Notes under the pieces: model-generated
Databases searched by the model: none
What the model was told of the DNA's origin: nothing
Seen by the model: the letters and a program-made list of their open reading frames with translations, nothing else
Program-made: the position numbers and the translations under genes
From: Solicoccozyma terricola
Taxonomy: Eukaryota; Basidiomycota; Tremellomycetes; Filobasidiales; Piskurozymaceae
Direction of reading: 5' to 3'
DNA: 64,000 nucleotides
NCBI GenBank assembly: GCA_001600875.1
Contig: BCLD01000007.1
Span: 62,001-126,000, forward strand
Part shown: positions 14,340 to 26,190 of the stretch, piece after piece
Position numbering within the stretch: the first letter of the stretch is position 1
Layout of the letters: each line of letters begins with the position of its first letter

Positions 14340-14680
14340 AGACGCAATCATCGCAAGCGAAGCAAGCGAAAGTCTACTCTCTCTGAGCGTAGCGAAGAAT
14401 CTTTTCTTCTGCGAGCAAAGAAAGAGCATTCATAACCCTTCGCTTCGTCTTCGCGAGCATGGCCGAGCGATTATTCTTTCTTTTTTTTTTTTGCTTGTCT
14501 TCTTCCTGTTTTCCTGAGCGAGGCGAGGAATCATCTCTTGGCAAGCATCAATCATCCTCTTCCTTTCCCTTCTGTTCGTGAGCATTCATCTTTCCCCTGC
14601 CCCTTCCTTTCTCCTCTAGCACCCATTATCTTGTTCTCCGGGTGCTATTCATTGGCTCTGCGAGCATTCATTCGCCTCCT
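14340..14680. repeat. Dispersed copies of GCGAGCAT-type repeat
   Basis: Degenerate pieces of the element that forms the array at 16130-16620 occur here, such as GCGAAGCAAGCGAA, GAGCGTAGCGAAGAATC, TTCGCGAGCATGGC, GAGCGAGGCGAGGAATCAT and TCTGCGAGCATTCATTCGC. The copies are loose rather than head-to-tail. Confidence 0.6.
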
Positions 14681-15130
14681 TGAACCTCTTGGAAGGAAGG
14701 GGGTTTTAACCCTAAACCCTACCTGGTCGGTCACCGCTGACCTCATCTTCCCTAACTGACATCCAACATCCAACATCCGACATTCGTTCTTCATCGCCTA
14801 TCGTCGTGCTTCACACCGCACCACCACCACCCTACGTCGCGAGGACGGCTCATTTTGCTCACCTCATCCCCAGTACTAATAAACCCGCTGCTTTGAAAGG
14901 GCGGGACAGCCCCCTTCACAGCTGCCCCTGCCATACTATACGAATCCCTGTCCAGAAGCATACCTTCCTGTAAGGATACGTACGAACGACTGGTTGAGCG
15001 GGCGGCGGATAAAGTCAGCCGGCGGATAATCAAATCGGTACAACCTTTGATGTTGCCTGCAATATCAGATTGAACGCGGCAACATGAAAAGCTAGAGTAT
15101 GACTAAACTATCCTCCCGTGCCAAACAGCT

Positions 15131-15407
15131 ACCTTGGCAACAACTGCCATTCTTTCATTATTCTATCACTCCAATTCATGTTCTGCCTGGTTCGTCGTCG
15201 ACACGTCACGACTGGTTAGTCACCAGGATAATCACCAGACCATCCTTGATTCTTGAAAGATTACATTTGATCTTGATACGAAACAGATTGATCTTACAAT
15301 TGGTCTTCCAAGACCCAAAGCTAGAGCCTGGCCTACTCTCCTCTTATGCTAAATGTCCCGTTGGCAATACATGACATTACTCTATTGTTCTATCATTCCA
15401 TTCATGT
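15131..15407 (+). repeat. Degenerate direct duplication
   Basis: Two roughly 48-bp segments (about 15131-15182 and 15360-15407) both start TTGGCAA, share a TTCTATCA core and end ATTCATGT, and are about 75% alike by eye. No coding function is apparent, so they may be decayed remnants of a duplicated or mobile sequence. Confidence 0.4.
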
Positions 15408-15612
15408 AATAAATTAAAAAATAGGACGAGTTGGCTCCGTCTGTAATAGAACTCAGTTCTAAGGCGTATAGTTCATATCACTTGAGCTGTCTACTCTAAC
15501 ACATTAGCAGCTGGCGACCTTTACAAGGACACTAGCTATCCTCATTCATCACACGCATATCCAACAAAATGACTATATCGCCCCCCCCCTTCCCCTTCTC
15601 CCGCCCTTCTGT

Positions 15613-15618
15613 CACGTG
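15613..15618. promoter_or_regulatory. CACGTG E-box upstream of importin gene
   Basis: The palindrome CACGTG lies 260 bp upstream of the importin ATG, in a stretch that otherwise becomes strongly C- and CA-rich toward the start codon. A regulatory role is inferred from the motif only. Confidence 0.35.
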
Positions 15619-15877
15619 ATACTTGCCGGTTTCATCACCCCGCCGACATGGTCAGTGATGAGATGTATACTATGCATCCCCATACATCACAGCCGTCACT
15701 ACCACAACCACAACCACCCCCGCCGCACAGTCACTCACATACCACACTCGCAGAAGTAACAACTCCATTCGCGAATAACCATCACTACACCCTCCCTTTC
15801 CCTCCCCTCCCCTCCCCTCCCTCCACCCTCCCACCCCCGGTTCCCGTCCCTACCCACCACCACCCACCACCACCACC

Positions 15878-18800
15878 ATGTCATCCACACCCACCCCAGT
15901 CCCCCAAACCACCCTCCAACCACCAGTAACAACCGCAAACGCTCTCCTCGCTCTACAATCCCTCCACTCCGACCCAGATCCAGCAGCGAAGAAAAGAGCA
16001 AACGAGTGGTTGAGTGAATTTCAACATACCGTAGAGGCTTGGAATGTTTGTCACGAGTTGGTGTCGGCGCAAGGAGGGGAGGTGGAGATGCAAGGGAGGA
16101 TGTTGGGTGCTCAGACGTTTAGGTCCAAGGTGAGTCTCCGTGAGCGTAGCCGCGAGCGTAGCCGCGAGGGTAGCGGCGAGCATAGCGAGCATCGAGGGTA
16201 GCGAGCATCGAGCGTAGCGAGCATTTCTTCGCGGGCGTAGCGAGAATTCATTTCTTCTCTCTTCGCGGAGCGAAGACCATGCTCCCGTCAGGGAGCTCTT
16301 CTTCCGCGAGCGAAGCGAGCATTCATTTCTTCGCGAGCGAAGCGAGCAATCTTGTCTTTCGCGAACGTAGTGAGCAGTCATCTCTTCGCGAGCGAAGCGA
16401 GCAATCTTGGCTTCCGCGAACGTAGTAAGCAATCATCTCGTCGCAAACGGAGTGAGCAATCTTGCCTCTCGTGAACGAAGTAACCAATTCATACTCTTCA
16501 CAAACGGTGTGAACAATCCTACTCTTCGCAAACGGAGTGGCTATTCCTTCTCGCGAGCAATTCCACTCGTCACGAAACCATCCAGCAATCTTCCTCTCGT
16601 CAAACAGAGTAAACAATTCTAGCGTCCACGCCAGTGTCGCTATCTTTGTCTCCTCCAAGTGACAGCGTAATGCCATGTCTTGCGGAATGAAACCCCGGTT
16701 TGTCCTCTACCGCTTGGTATGTCTTCCGAGAGGGTCGGAGAGCGTAAGCGGCGTGGATGCTGGGCAAAATGCTCGGGAGCACCATCTTCTGCAACGAGAT
16801 GGTTTGGGTGCTCACCACACCAAACCAGATAATGCGATAAAAACACCCGGACGCTCCGCGGCGAGGGTCGGCTGGCGCATCATCGGATGACCCTCCACAA
16901 CGCGATCACGCCCCGAACGATGAGAAATCATTCCTATCTTGATCCAATCCCCAACCAAATAATGTCGTCCGACACTGACAACCTTCCATCCACGCACCAC
17001 GCCACACCCTCACCAGGTAACCTACGACCTCTCGCAACTACCCACCTCTCAACTCATTCCACTCCGCGACTCATTCATCTCCTCACTGCATACATACTCG
17101 CGATCCACCTCACCAGCCGGTTCAAAAGCCATCATCATTCAACTATGTCTCTCACTCGCAGACCTCGCTCTACAAATGGGTGACGAGTGGAAGGACGTCA
17201 TACCATCCATGGTCGACATGTTCGGTAAAGATCAAGAAGGTATACTCATGCTCCTGGAGTTTCTAAAAGTCTTGGTTGAGGAGAGTGAGAATGCTCGGTT
17301 ACCGATGTCGGTGGGTGATGAATCGTGGAACGAGTCGTCTGTACAGACCATGGACTTATTTCCCCGATCCCACGGCAGTCCGAGCAAGCCACGGAACGTT
17401 TCGTCACCGTTCTAAGCTCGCAGTCTGAGAGAGTGTTGGAATTACTATTGATGTACATGCAGGCACCGGGTGTGTGGCAGTTTTTTATCCGACGCCAGGC
17501 CGAGCGTCCCCCCCCCCCCCCCCAACTGATTCAATCCCCCCTCCTCCCCCCCTCATAGGCATAACATCCCGCATCCGCACGGCTTGCTTCGAGACCCTCC
17601 GTGCATGGCTACAAACCGGTGAACTCTCTGCCAACTCGGTAGCTCGAACGCCAATGTTTGACTTTGCTTTCGAGGCACTCAAGACCGACGACCTCTTCGA
17701 CGCCGCCGTCGATGTCATCCATGATATCATCCACGAGACGCAGGAGGTGGAGGACAACGTCGAGATCATCCAAATGATCGTACCACGGGTAATCGACCTC
17801 CGTACGAGACTCCGCGAGGCATGGGACGACATGGAGACCGTGAAGGGACTCTGTCGCGTCTTCTCTGAAGCAGGCGAAATCTACGCCACACTCATCCTTC
17901 AACATCCAGAAACCTTCCTCCCGATCGTCGAAGTCATCGCAGAGTGTACCGCATACCCAGACCAGGAGGTCCCGCCTTATACATTCCGGTTCTGGTGGCA
18001 GATATCCAAGTCTCTCAAAGAACGGGATCCTGGAGCGGAAGATCCAGCTTATCTCCCTCTACGCCAAGTATTCATCAAGCTCCAAGACGCTATAGTACGA
18101 CAACTTCAATTCCCGCCGGATGAAGCCGACATCACCGCAGCCGAGCGTGACGACTTCCGCTCCTTCCGCCACTACCTCGGTGACACCCTCAAAGACTGTT
18201 GCGAGGTCTTGGGCGCCGACGTCTGCATGAAGCGTTCATACGAACTGGTCGCACAGGCAGTAAACAAACCGGGTGGCTTCGTTTGGCAAGAGATCGAGGC
18301 GCCGTTGTTCTCGATGCGGTCGATGGGCGCCAACGTCGACCCGAACGACGACGAGATCCTTCCCCACATCATGGATATTCTCCCGCAACTTCCACCACAT
18401 AATAAAATTCGATACGCCGCACTCCTCGTCATCTCGCGGTACACCGAATGGATCGACCAGCATCCTTCCTACCTCGAGTTCCAACTCAACTACATCTCCA
18501 GTGGTTTTGAAATCACAGACGACGATGTCTCGTCTGCTGCAGCACAAGCAATGAAGTTCATGTGCGAAGACTGCAAGCGTCATCTCGTACCATACCTCCC
18601 TCAACTCTATGACTTTATCACAACGGCCGCTCTCAATCTCCCAATCCAGGACCGTCTCGAGGTCACCGAAGCAATCGCCTACGTCATCTCTCATATGCCC
18701 GCCAACGACGCAGCGATGTCGCTGCAAAAGTTCTGCCAGCCTCTACTAGAGCAAGTACAAGCATTAGCAGCGAAGCCGACCCCGGTTAGCAAGGAAGAAC

Positions 18801-20008
18801 AACGGCCTGCATTGGGTGAGTGACAAAAGAAAACCTACCCGGGGCATTTCATTGCCTTGCGTTAACCGGTACCATTCCCTCCCCTGCGCAGATGCCATGG
18901 AACAGCTCGAGGCTTATCTCTTGGTCGTGCGAACCATCGATCCGTTCCCGGAAAGCTGCAAACCCACCGCCGCGGTCATTTACGATGTTGTCGATAATCT
19001 GCTCGCCAAGTTCTACAACTCGTATTCCATCTCCGACAAGGCCGGTCGAATACTCCGGAGAGGAATGCAACTCTTCCCTCGCGATGTCGTATTGGCTCTT
19101 TTGCCGCGAATATTGGAACGGCTGACGAGCTGCTATGAGCAGTCAGGCTTCGCTGGTTACCTCTGGGTGATGGGTCATGCTGCGGGACTGTACGGTTCCG
19201 CGGCTCGCGAGGGCAACCTGCCGCATGGGAACGAGGCGGAGCTAGCTTTCTCCGGCTCATGGGATCGATGCGTTTTGCAAACCAAGCAGTTGGAGGATGC
19301 GCAAGGAGCGGACGCGATCCCGGACGGTAAGCTCCGCCGGACCTTTTGATCTCCGCGGCGATACTGATGATCCATTTCTTCGTCTCCATTTGCAGTCCTG
19401 GAAGATTTCAATCAAATGGCGTACAGATTTGTTCACCTCATGCCATGGGTCATCGCCCAATCTCCAGCGCTACCAACCGCCATCGACCTCATCCTCTCCA
19501 GTCTCAATCTGCTTGCACCTGAGGTCGTCCTCTCCGGTCTGGATGTGCTCGTGGAGATTTTCAAGGCGTATTCAAAGGACCCCGCCTCCGCGCCGGTCCT
19601 TGCCGGTCTGGTACAGCAGTATGGCGCGCGCATCGTCGCACAGACCTTGATCGGTTTGATTTCGTCGTTTCCAGAGGAATCTAACCATCAAGTCAACGAT
19701 CTCGTCAAGAGTGTGCATCACGTCTCTCCACAGGTGGCCCAGACTGGTGTCGTGCAGATGCTACAGCAGCTTCCTCCAGCGATGCTATCCGCTCAAGACA
19801 AAGAGGCGACCATGGAGGCGTTCAACAAGTGAGTGTTTTTTTGCCATGGACCAACTTGGCGAGAAAAACAGTCGATTGAACCGTCTTCTTTGCCTCACCC
19901 AACAGAGCCTTCGTCGATGGTAATCTGCGCAGCGCCGTTAATGTTCTCTACCGAGCAGCGAGACGAATGAAGGATAGGAAGACTCGGACCAAGCTGCCGC
20001 TGGTCTGA
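15878..20008 (+). CDS. MTR10: Importin-beta family, transportin-3/Mtr10-like
   Basis: This HEAT-repeat karyopherin imports SR-type and mRNA-binding proteins into the nucleus. Exons 15878-16129, 17017-17310, 17379-17469, 17559-18815, 18892-19326, 19396-19828 and 19906-20008 sum to 954 residues, close to Mtr10 and TNPO3. The N-terminal repeat (LQSLHSDPDPAAKKRANEWL) and the block around the LADLALQM helix match TNPO3. So do the central VARTPMFDFAFEALKTDDLFDAA and the DDFRSFRHYLGDTLKDCC segments, and the C-terminal end is Arg/Lys-rich. Intron 1 (16130-17016, 887 nt) is more than ten times the usual length here and is largely filled by a minisatellite. Intron 3 (17470-17558) contains a 16-nt C run. 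The ATG is the first in frame and is preceded by a very C/CA-rich leader. Confidence 0.93.
16130..16620 (+). repeat. Intronic minisatellite, TTCGCGAGCGAAGCGAGCA units
   Basis: A head-to-tail array of about 20 degenerate units of 20-28 bp lies inside importin intron 1. It starts with short GAGCGTAGC units, followed by longer units of the form CTTCGCGAGCGAAGCGAGCA. Each good unit contains the perfect small hairpin TTCGC-GA-GCGAA. Copies are nearly identical near 16310-16420 and decay progressively toward 16620. Related copies sit at 14340-14680. Confidence 0.8.
17508..17523 (+). repeat. Poly-C tract in importin intron 3
   Basis: This run of 16 C on the coding strand lies about 35 nt upstream of the CATAG acceptor at 17558. 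Confidence 0.85.
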
Positions 20009-20604
20009 AAGGCTTGGCAACGATTTTTCACGAACATTCGCTTTTCTCGGCGACCCCATTCCCCAGTAATTATGTTCTCATATCCCGCGCATTTTATTGA
20101 CCTCAATGACGGCACGCCGTCTCCACCTCCGACATTGGAGCATCCAATCTCTGTACGATCGATTCGGAAGCTGTGCAAGCTGAGGGCGTTCCCGCACAGT
20201 GATGATTGTTCACCCTCCTGACGAATGAAGAGTGACGGATGACAACGCATTCCCTTGGATATCGTACGCTTATAACCCCGGGGTATGACGGCTCTGAGTG
20301 CCGTATATCCATCGATTGGTGCCGAACGCAGGGTGATTGCCATTGCCATGTGCTCAGATCAAGATCTTGTCCTTGCCCACCCCCCATCGGAGAACACCGG
20401 ACAGAGCGGTTTCCGCGGGCACAGGTGGGTGAACCACCATCCTGTCAAAAAGAGGTGGTTGTTGAGACTTGAATCTGGCCATGACAAACCGGGGCAGTCA
20501 CCATCTCACAGCCTCGTATCCCCGAAATCGGTCCGACCTGAGAAACTACCAAGACTAATGATGGGGAGTCGATATGGAATGAATTTTGGTAAGGGTGACC
20601 AGGT

Positions 20605-20644
<40 letters not shown>
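20605..20644 (+). repeat. Poly-G tract, 40 nt
   Basis: This is the longest homopolymer in the window, an unbroken run of 40 G about 190 bp upstream of the zinc-cluster gene start. Eight bases separate it from a CACGTG palindrome. It could form G-quadruplexes, and its length is probably uncertain in the assembly. Confidence 0.9.
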
Positions 20645-20651
20645 CGTGGAT

Positions 20652-20663
20652 GGTCACGTGACC
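20652..20663. promoter_or_regulatory. GGTCACGTGACC palindrome
   Basis: This is a perfect 12-bp palindrome with an E-box core, about 175 bp upstream of the zinc-cluster transcription factor ATG and immediately downstream of the G40 run. It is a candidate bHLH-type binding site. Confidence 0.45.
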
Positions 20664-20836
20664 GAGTGACTGACTCCAACTGGTTAGATGGCGGATAGGA
20701 CGTTGAAGTTGGTCCAGGTCGATCTACACAATAGCAGCACCATCGTCAGGGCATTGGCAGACTGCGATTATCGTCTACATGCACTGCTGTCACCCACAGT
20801 CACATCTATAGCCACAACCACGCAACCGCGGCAAGC

Positions 20837-23800
20837 ATGGATGCATCAAGCAGTGGTCAACCGTCCCGTGACGGCCCAAGCCATAATGTGAGGAGAACCG
20901 TCGTCGGTGACGTCTATCCAGTGCCGACTTACATGCTGGTCATGACCCATCAACCCTGGAACAGAACCACGGTGACTCCTTCAGCTTCGAACCAGGAGTT
21001 GACAGCCCATATAGGAGGAAGAATCGATCAGTACAAAGCTGTACGAGTGAGTTCACCGCCTCAGCCTATATATCCACATGTCCAGACATGAGCTGACGCA
21101 GGATCGCATCGTCTCATCGTCGCAGGATGTCGAGCAAGGAAGACGAAATGTAGGCATTATGCCGACGTCATTGGTCCCCGCCAGTTGCTAATCCATAGCC
21201 TCAATTCCGGCTGGTTCCAGGCGATCGCAAATTCCCATGCGGTCCGTGCAGCCTTCGTGGCGAAGCTGACATGTGTGTAGAATACATCAAGGAGAAGAGC
21301 GAGAAGCCGACGTGCGTCTGTTCTGTTAATGGCAGATTTCCATAGGAACCTTATATGCTGACGGCTCCAATACCACACCGCCTAACAGAGGGTACACTCA
21401 TCTGGCAGACTTCCAGGTCCTAGTCAAGCGAGTGGAATCGATGGAAGGAATCCTCAAAGCACTTCAGGTCCAAAATCAGCAGCTGAGACTACGATTTGGA
21501 ATTACCATGCCATCAACAGATGAGCCGTGTACGTTGACAGATGTTGCACCGAAATACGATCCGGCTAACGAATACCCTCCGGAGCAGACATATCACCACC
21601 AGCGAATATCGCGCCACTCCCGTATGACGCTCCACAGTCCAGGGATCTCTCTGACCTAGACGACAAGAGCTTGCTCGCACACCACGCAATCTCGGCTTCT
21701 GGCCCATCGTTCGTCATTCCAGAGTTGGTACAACCAAAACCAAAACCGTTTGATCAACACTTTGATAGGAGGACGGGGGAGTTTTCCAAGACTGGCACGG
21801 TCTATTCCGAACGTGAATTGGAACGTCTCTCAATGACCTTTACCAACGTCGCTGACAGGTCCCTCTCCCGTAATCGCAGCCTTCGGAAATTCAGATCCGG
21901 TGTCGAGAGCACCCAGCCGAGCTGAACACGACGCAGCATTAACGTTAGAGGATCTGGCACTGGCTCGTGGAACAAACATACAACGAGATGCGCAGGGAAA
22001 GCACCCATTTGGTTGGTCCATTCCCATCATGTTCTTACGTCTGATCCGCCACTGATATCCCACCCTTCAACGTCAATAGGCCATCTTGAAGGTGCATTCG
22101 ATAAGACAACCGGGAGCAGTCCAGCTCCTGCTTCTGCCGCGCTACGATTACCGAACTTTTTTTTACTACCTGGAACCAGCCAAGCTCAGATTATAATCGA
22201 TTTTTATGTGAGTACGGCAGCTTAATATGATGTCTGTTTAGACGACTTACTCATGAATGTTCCCTCCTCATCATCAGCTGAATAAGTGAGTCATTCGATG
22301 CCGCACCCATGTTTTAAGTTGGCGTGGTTTCATTTTCGCTTACCCATCGCCGATCTCCTTTATTGCAGAGTTGACTGGCTGTGAGTGCCTTGCGAGATGT
22401 AGCGAATAAGACTATGTCCCTGAGCATGTTCCGCTCGATACAGCATCCGATGTATACATCGACCAACTTTCCGCGCTCAATGCAACGATTTCTGGGATCA
22501 TGATCCAAAGGAACCCCTCTCCGCCTCTCAGTTCGCTTTCCTCCCTCTATACTGTTCGTGCCTGGCTTTGAGTCTGCATCTCATGGAAGACAAGGATATC
22601 AAAGACCTGGGATACGATAATGATGCAGAGACGAGAATGCCAAAACTGTGGTGGGAACTGGGATATGCTGCGATGGAGAAGATGGATTGGATGCAGACAC
22701 ATAATATGGGCTCGTTACAGGCGATCATGTGGGTAGGTCGTTTCCGCATTGCGTACAGTCTGGCTGATCCGCTGCGCATTCAGTGTTATTGGAGCCTTCT
22801 TCGCGTCTATCAACCGCGGGGAGTACCACTGGACACTGCTGGGAACAGCGAACAAGGCAAGTGTCAAGTTTCTCGCCCTGCACCTCCCTCCTAATTACCG
22901 TCTACTTGCTCAGATTGCGCAAAATATGGGTCTTTCCCGCCTGGGAGCGGAGCCTACCGACCCGAACGTGACAGCAGAGGCTATTATCAAGCGATTCGGC
23001 AGTCGGTGGGTATCAGCTATCGACAGAGAAGTAGGGCGGCGTGTCTGGGCAAATCTAGTGGAATTGGACATCACATTCTCCATCGAGAAATGCATGACCT
23101 ACTCCATACACGAGAGGCAACACAAGGCGGTCGAGCCAGCGAACATCGATGACGAAGATCTCCACGGGCACGGTCCCATTATCAGCAAGCCAACCGACGT
23201 CCATACCGTAAGTCTACCCTGTTCCCTGCGACCGACCTTGCTTCGCTGACGTTGACCTCCTGGAATCCTGCCATATAGGACATGTCCTTTGTTCTTGAGA
23301 GGCTGCGACTCATGTACCCGATCCAAAAGCTGGTCGGACGCATCAACGAGGCGGGAAGGGTCAAATATTCGTTCATCATGGAGTGGGTGATCTCGTTCGA
23401 CTTCCCAGGATAACGGACCATCTAAAGGACTTTCCCAAACAGAGCGCATCGAGCATATTCTCATATCATCTCAACTACACCTGCCTGCTGGAGAGAAGAT
23501 GTTGATCTGCGAGGGCGTTACGATGATGCTACTCTGACTAAAATGTGAGAACTGTTTCGTCAGCCTAACGGGTAAAGTTGACTCACCAAACGCCATATTT
23601 CCAGTCAATTTGAACGCATCGTGGTCTCCAATGCCACCTGCCTTCGATTACTTCGTGTCCACCGCATCTACCTATCCAGCGCTTACCAGTCCTCAAAGTA
23701 CTCGCTGTCACGGGAAGTCTGTTTGAGTTGCGCTAGATCGCTCGTCCGTTCTGGTCTGGCCCCCATCGGATGTTTCCCCAAGCCGCAGAGATACTGGTGA

Positions 23801-24774
23801 ATGGCAAACAGTTTATTGAAATACCTCGATGGCAACTTATCATTCCATCTACCCAGGCCCATCACGTACGGCATTTTCTGCGCATGCGTTGTGCTGTTCT
23901 TCGAGCTGTGCCGCGCGACTGCAGATGATGCGGCTCGAGCTCGCGAGGAACTGGCACAGGCTATCGGTGTACTTCGGTGAGAAGGGGGTGATGCACCTGG
24001 CGAGTTAGTCGTGCTGATGAATGCAAATTTGCATCGATAGGGAGAATGCAGGTAACCACGCATTCCAAGCGTCTGCTAATGCTCTGGAGAAACTCATGAG
24101 TTAGTAGATGCCGTCCCTGTATTACAAAGTTTTGGCAACCGACTGAAATATATCTTTCACAGATGAAGAGAGTAGCCAGCGGGCTATGAGGGGTAAGGCA
24201 GGAGCTATAGCTCCAGCAGGCGTAAACAAACGCAAGCGAGACGAGGAACCTGCGGACTCTGTGCTGAACCGGCTGGTGAAGCGAGTGATTGTGAGTATTT
24301 CCTCCATTGAAGTGGGTATTAATTACTCTGCAGACGCTGACTTTGCTGCCCCGAACTCATCAGCTCTTCAACTCGCCTCAGCAGACTAACTCGCTCGAAT
24401 CACCCAGTTCTACTGCCGGTGGTCAGCTGCCTTCACCATTAGGAGGTAGCTCTGTCGTTTCCCGGGCGATCGCCGCCGACTCGATGATGTCCTCAAACTT
24501 CGACATTTCGAGCGCCAACAACGGCATGGGAGACGACTGGTCTATCGAGCAGTCTCTAGCGGATGACCTCTTCAACTACGAGGATCCTGCTGTCTATCAG
24601 ATTCTGCAATACACGCTCAATGCGGACGGGCTCAACCTGGATTCAATGCAGGGAATGGCACCGCCAAACATGGATCCTTTCTCATGGAATAACAACGGTG
24701 GATACGATCTGTTTGGAGGAGGAGTGGGTAACAGCGGCGGTGGCACTGGCACTGGCACCGGCCAGGGTTGGTGA
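20837..24774 (+). CDS. Zn2Cys6 fungal transcription factor, 19 exons
   Basis: This is a zinc-cluster transcription factor of unknown target. The spliced gene (exons 20837-20887, 20965-21046, 21126-21149, 21221-21311, 21389-21528, 21588-21812, 21859-22011, 22080-22207, 22278-22285, 22369-22380, 22444-22728, 22784-23207, 23279-23382, 23443-23544, 23605-23796, 23857-23976, 24041-24099, 24163-24290, 24334-24774) gives 922 residues. The zinc cluster, split over three introns, is C-x2-C-x6-C-x5-C-x2-C-x8-C (CTRCRARKTKC then CGPCSLRGEADMC). A short coiled-coil linker follows (VKRVESMEGILKALQ). The fungal transcription-factor middle homology region (PF04082 type) runs from about DFYLNKVDWLIRCIHRPTF. 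A basic KRKRDEE patch and a Gly/Thr-rich tail close the protein. Exons of 8, 12 and 24 nt are present. Regulated genes cannot be read from sequence. Confidence 0.88.
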
Positions 24775-24969
24775 GACGGAGGTGTGGGCAGAGTGCAGAG
24801 TGGAACGGTGCTGTTGTATATATTAACACATATGGGACACGGATGCGATCACGTGCGATGCTGTTTCAAAGACCGTTGTTTACTTTTTGTGCCTCAAACT
24901 GTAGCCATCTATGCTGTCCACCCCAGTTCCGTCAACCGTATACCTACTGTATACCAACACCCACTCACT

Positions 24970-26129
24970 ATGCCTTCCATTGCCTGGAAACGTCTTGCTG
25001 TCCCATCTGATGCATCCTCCGCGGTCGCTCTCAAAAGATCCTCCAACTCTCTCGCCATCGTCGGCGACAAGGCGTATCTGTTCGGTGGAGAAGCAGTCCC
25101 ACGCACACCGGTAGATGATGAGCTATATGTCATCGATTTGAGCAGTATGTGGGAGAGAGTCATCTGCAGCATATCTTGTACCAGTGCTTACTATTATACC
25201 ATCGTTTCCTTTTCAGCTGGATCGATTTCCACGGCTCCTGCCTCCGGCCATCGTCCATCGGCTCGTGTGGGAGCATCTCTCATCTCAACTGGTGACAATC
25301 TGTTCCTTTGGGGTGGACGAGAGGGTAAGGCAATGCAACCATGCGACGGCACGCTCTGGAGATACTCCTTGCGTGGTCAGAAATGGGCCTCAGTTACGCC
25401 GGACGGTGACATCCCCGAGGACAGAAGCTACCATTGCATGGCTCTGCTTGGTGAGGAGATCTATCGTGCGTACTACATGGCCATCGACGAGGTCCACATG
25501 TGCTAACCAATTCCGCAATCCCCTCAGTTCACGCTGGCTGTCCGACTAAAGGCCGCCTTGAGACTCTTCACTCGCTCTCCCTCTCCGATCCTACGTGGAC
25601 CGCGCAATCTCCAGCCCCACCGCCAGGACGTGGAGGAACTGTCCTCTGTCCGGTCACCATGCCGTCTGGAAAGTCCGTGCTCGTTCGCTTCGGAGGTTTT
25701 GCCGGACACGAGCTCGGCGGATCCGTTGATGTTTATGATCCGTCTATTCGGGAATGGGTAGCAACACCCGTACCAGACTCCGAACCTCCTGCCAGATCGG
25801 TTCATGCACTTCTACCTCTTAGTTTCCCAGTCGCGTCGACGTCTTCTACCACTCCCGTCGCTGTTCTTCTCTTTGGCGAATGCGGTCCTGCACCGGCTGA
25901 GCTGGGCCACGACGGTGCCGGTCAGTTCCACGCCGACGCATGGCTTCTCGTCTCCTCTCGAGAGGACGTTCTCACATTTGTCCCTCTCACACAAGAGGGA
26001 GATTGTCCGCCGGCGAGAGGTTGGTTCGCCAGTGCTGCGTGGAAGGACGGCAAAGTCGTTGTGGTGGGTGGATTGAATGATGCGAACGAGCGGCTGGATG
26101 ATGTGTGGGTGGGTGAAGTTCATATGTAA
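24970..26129 (+). CDS. Kelch-repeat protein
   Basis: Three exons (24970-25144, 25217-25465, 25528-26129) encode 341 residues. The sequence is a series of Kelch-type beta-propeller blades. These show up as hydrophobic strand plus Gly-Gly: VGDKAYLFGGEA, STGDNLFLWGGREG, VLVRFGGFAGHELGGSVDVY, VAVLLFGECG, KVVVVGGLNDANERLDDVWV. W and Y residues sit at the expected spacing. No signal peptide, F-box or BTB domain is attached, so this is a cytosolic propeller, probably a protein-interaction scaffold. A galactose-oxidase-like enzyme is unlikely because the protein is short and lacks secretion signals. A CACGTG motif lies at 24850-24855 in the 195-bp gap upstream. The gene ends only 61 bp from the convergent BRE4-like gene. 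Confidence 0.82.
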
Positions 26130-26190
26130 TGTGGACAATGCTATGTAAAACCTACCTGGTGCAAATTATACAAACCGATATATATATCTC

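Larger units (their letters stand above)
12795..15877. other. 3.1-kb gene-poor, repeat-bearing region
   Basis: This stretch separates GDH2 from the importin gene and must hold both promoters. I see no frame with family features. It contains short tandem repeats near 13605-13680 (three copies of a GGAGATTGC-like unit, then GCGATTGTGATT units). It also holds a G16 run, a GACA microsatellite (14262-14286), a C14 run, and dispersed copies of a GCGAGCAT-type element from about 14340 to 14680. A degenerate direct duplication lies at about 15131-15182 and 15360-15407. Base composition swings between poly-purine and poly-pyrimidine tracts. Open frames such as the one on the minus strand at about 14791-15033 lack an ATG at their start and show no recognisable domain. 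Confidence 0.6.
20009..20836 (+). other. Importin 3' flank and zinc-cluster gene promoter
   Basis: This 828-bp stretch lies between two same-strand genes. It contains a 40-nt G run and the 12-bp palindrome GGTCACGTGACC (20652-20663). I find no supported gene here. Confidence 0.6.

Noticed and set aside
14791..15033. Minus-strand frame of 80 codons in the gene-poor region
   Set aside because: It begins at a TTG rather than an ATG, has no recognisable motif and no splice partners.
16130..16620. CRISPR-like array
   Set aside because: Units are directly adjacent without unique spacers, vary in length, decay progressively and lie in a eukaryotic intron.
23443..23544. Frameshift in the zinc-cluster gene
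   Set aside because: An alternative donor (GTGGGT after position 23382) gives a continuous frame through the conserved WREDVDLRGRYDDATL block.
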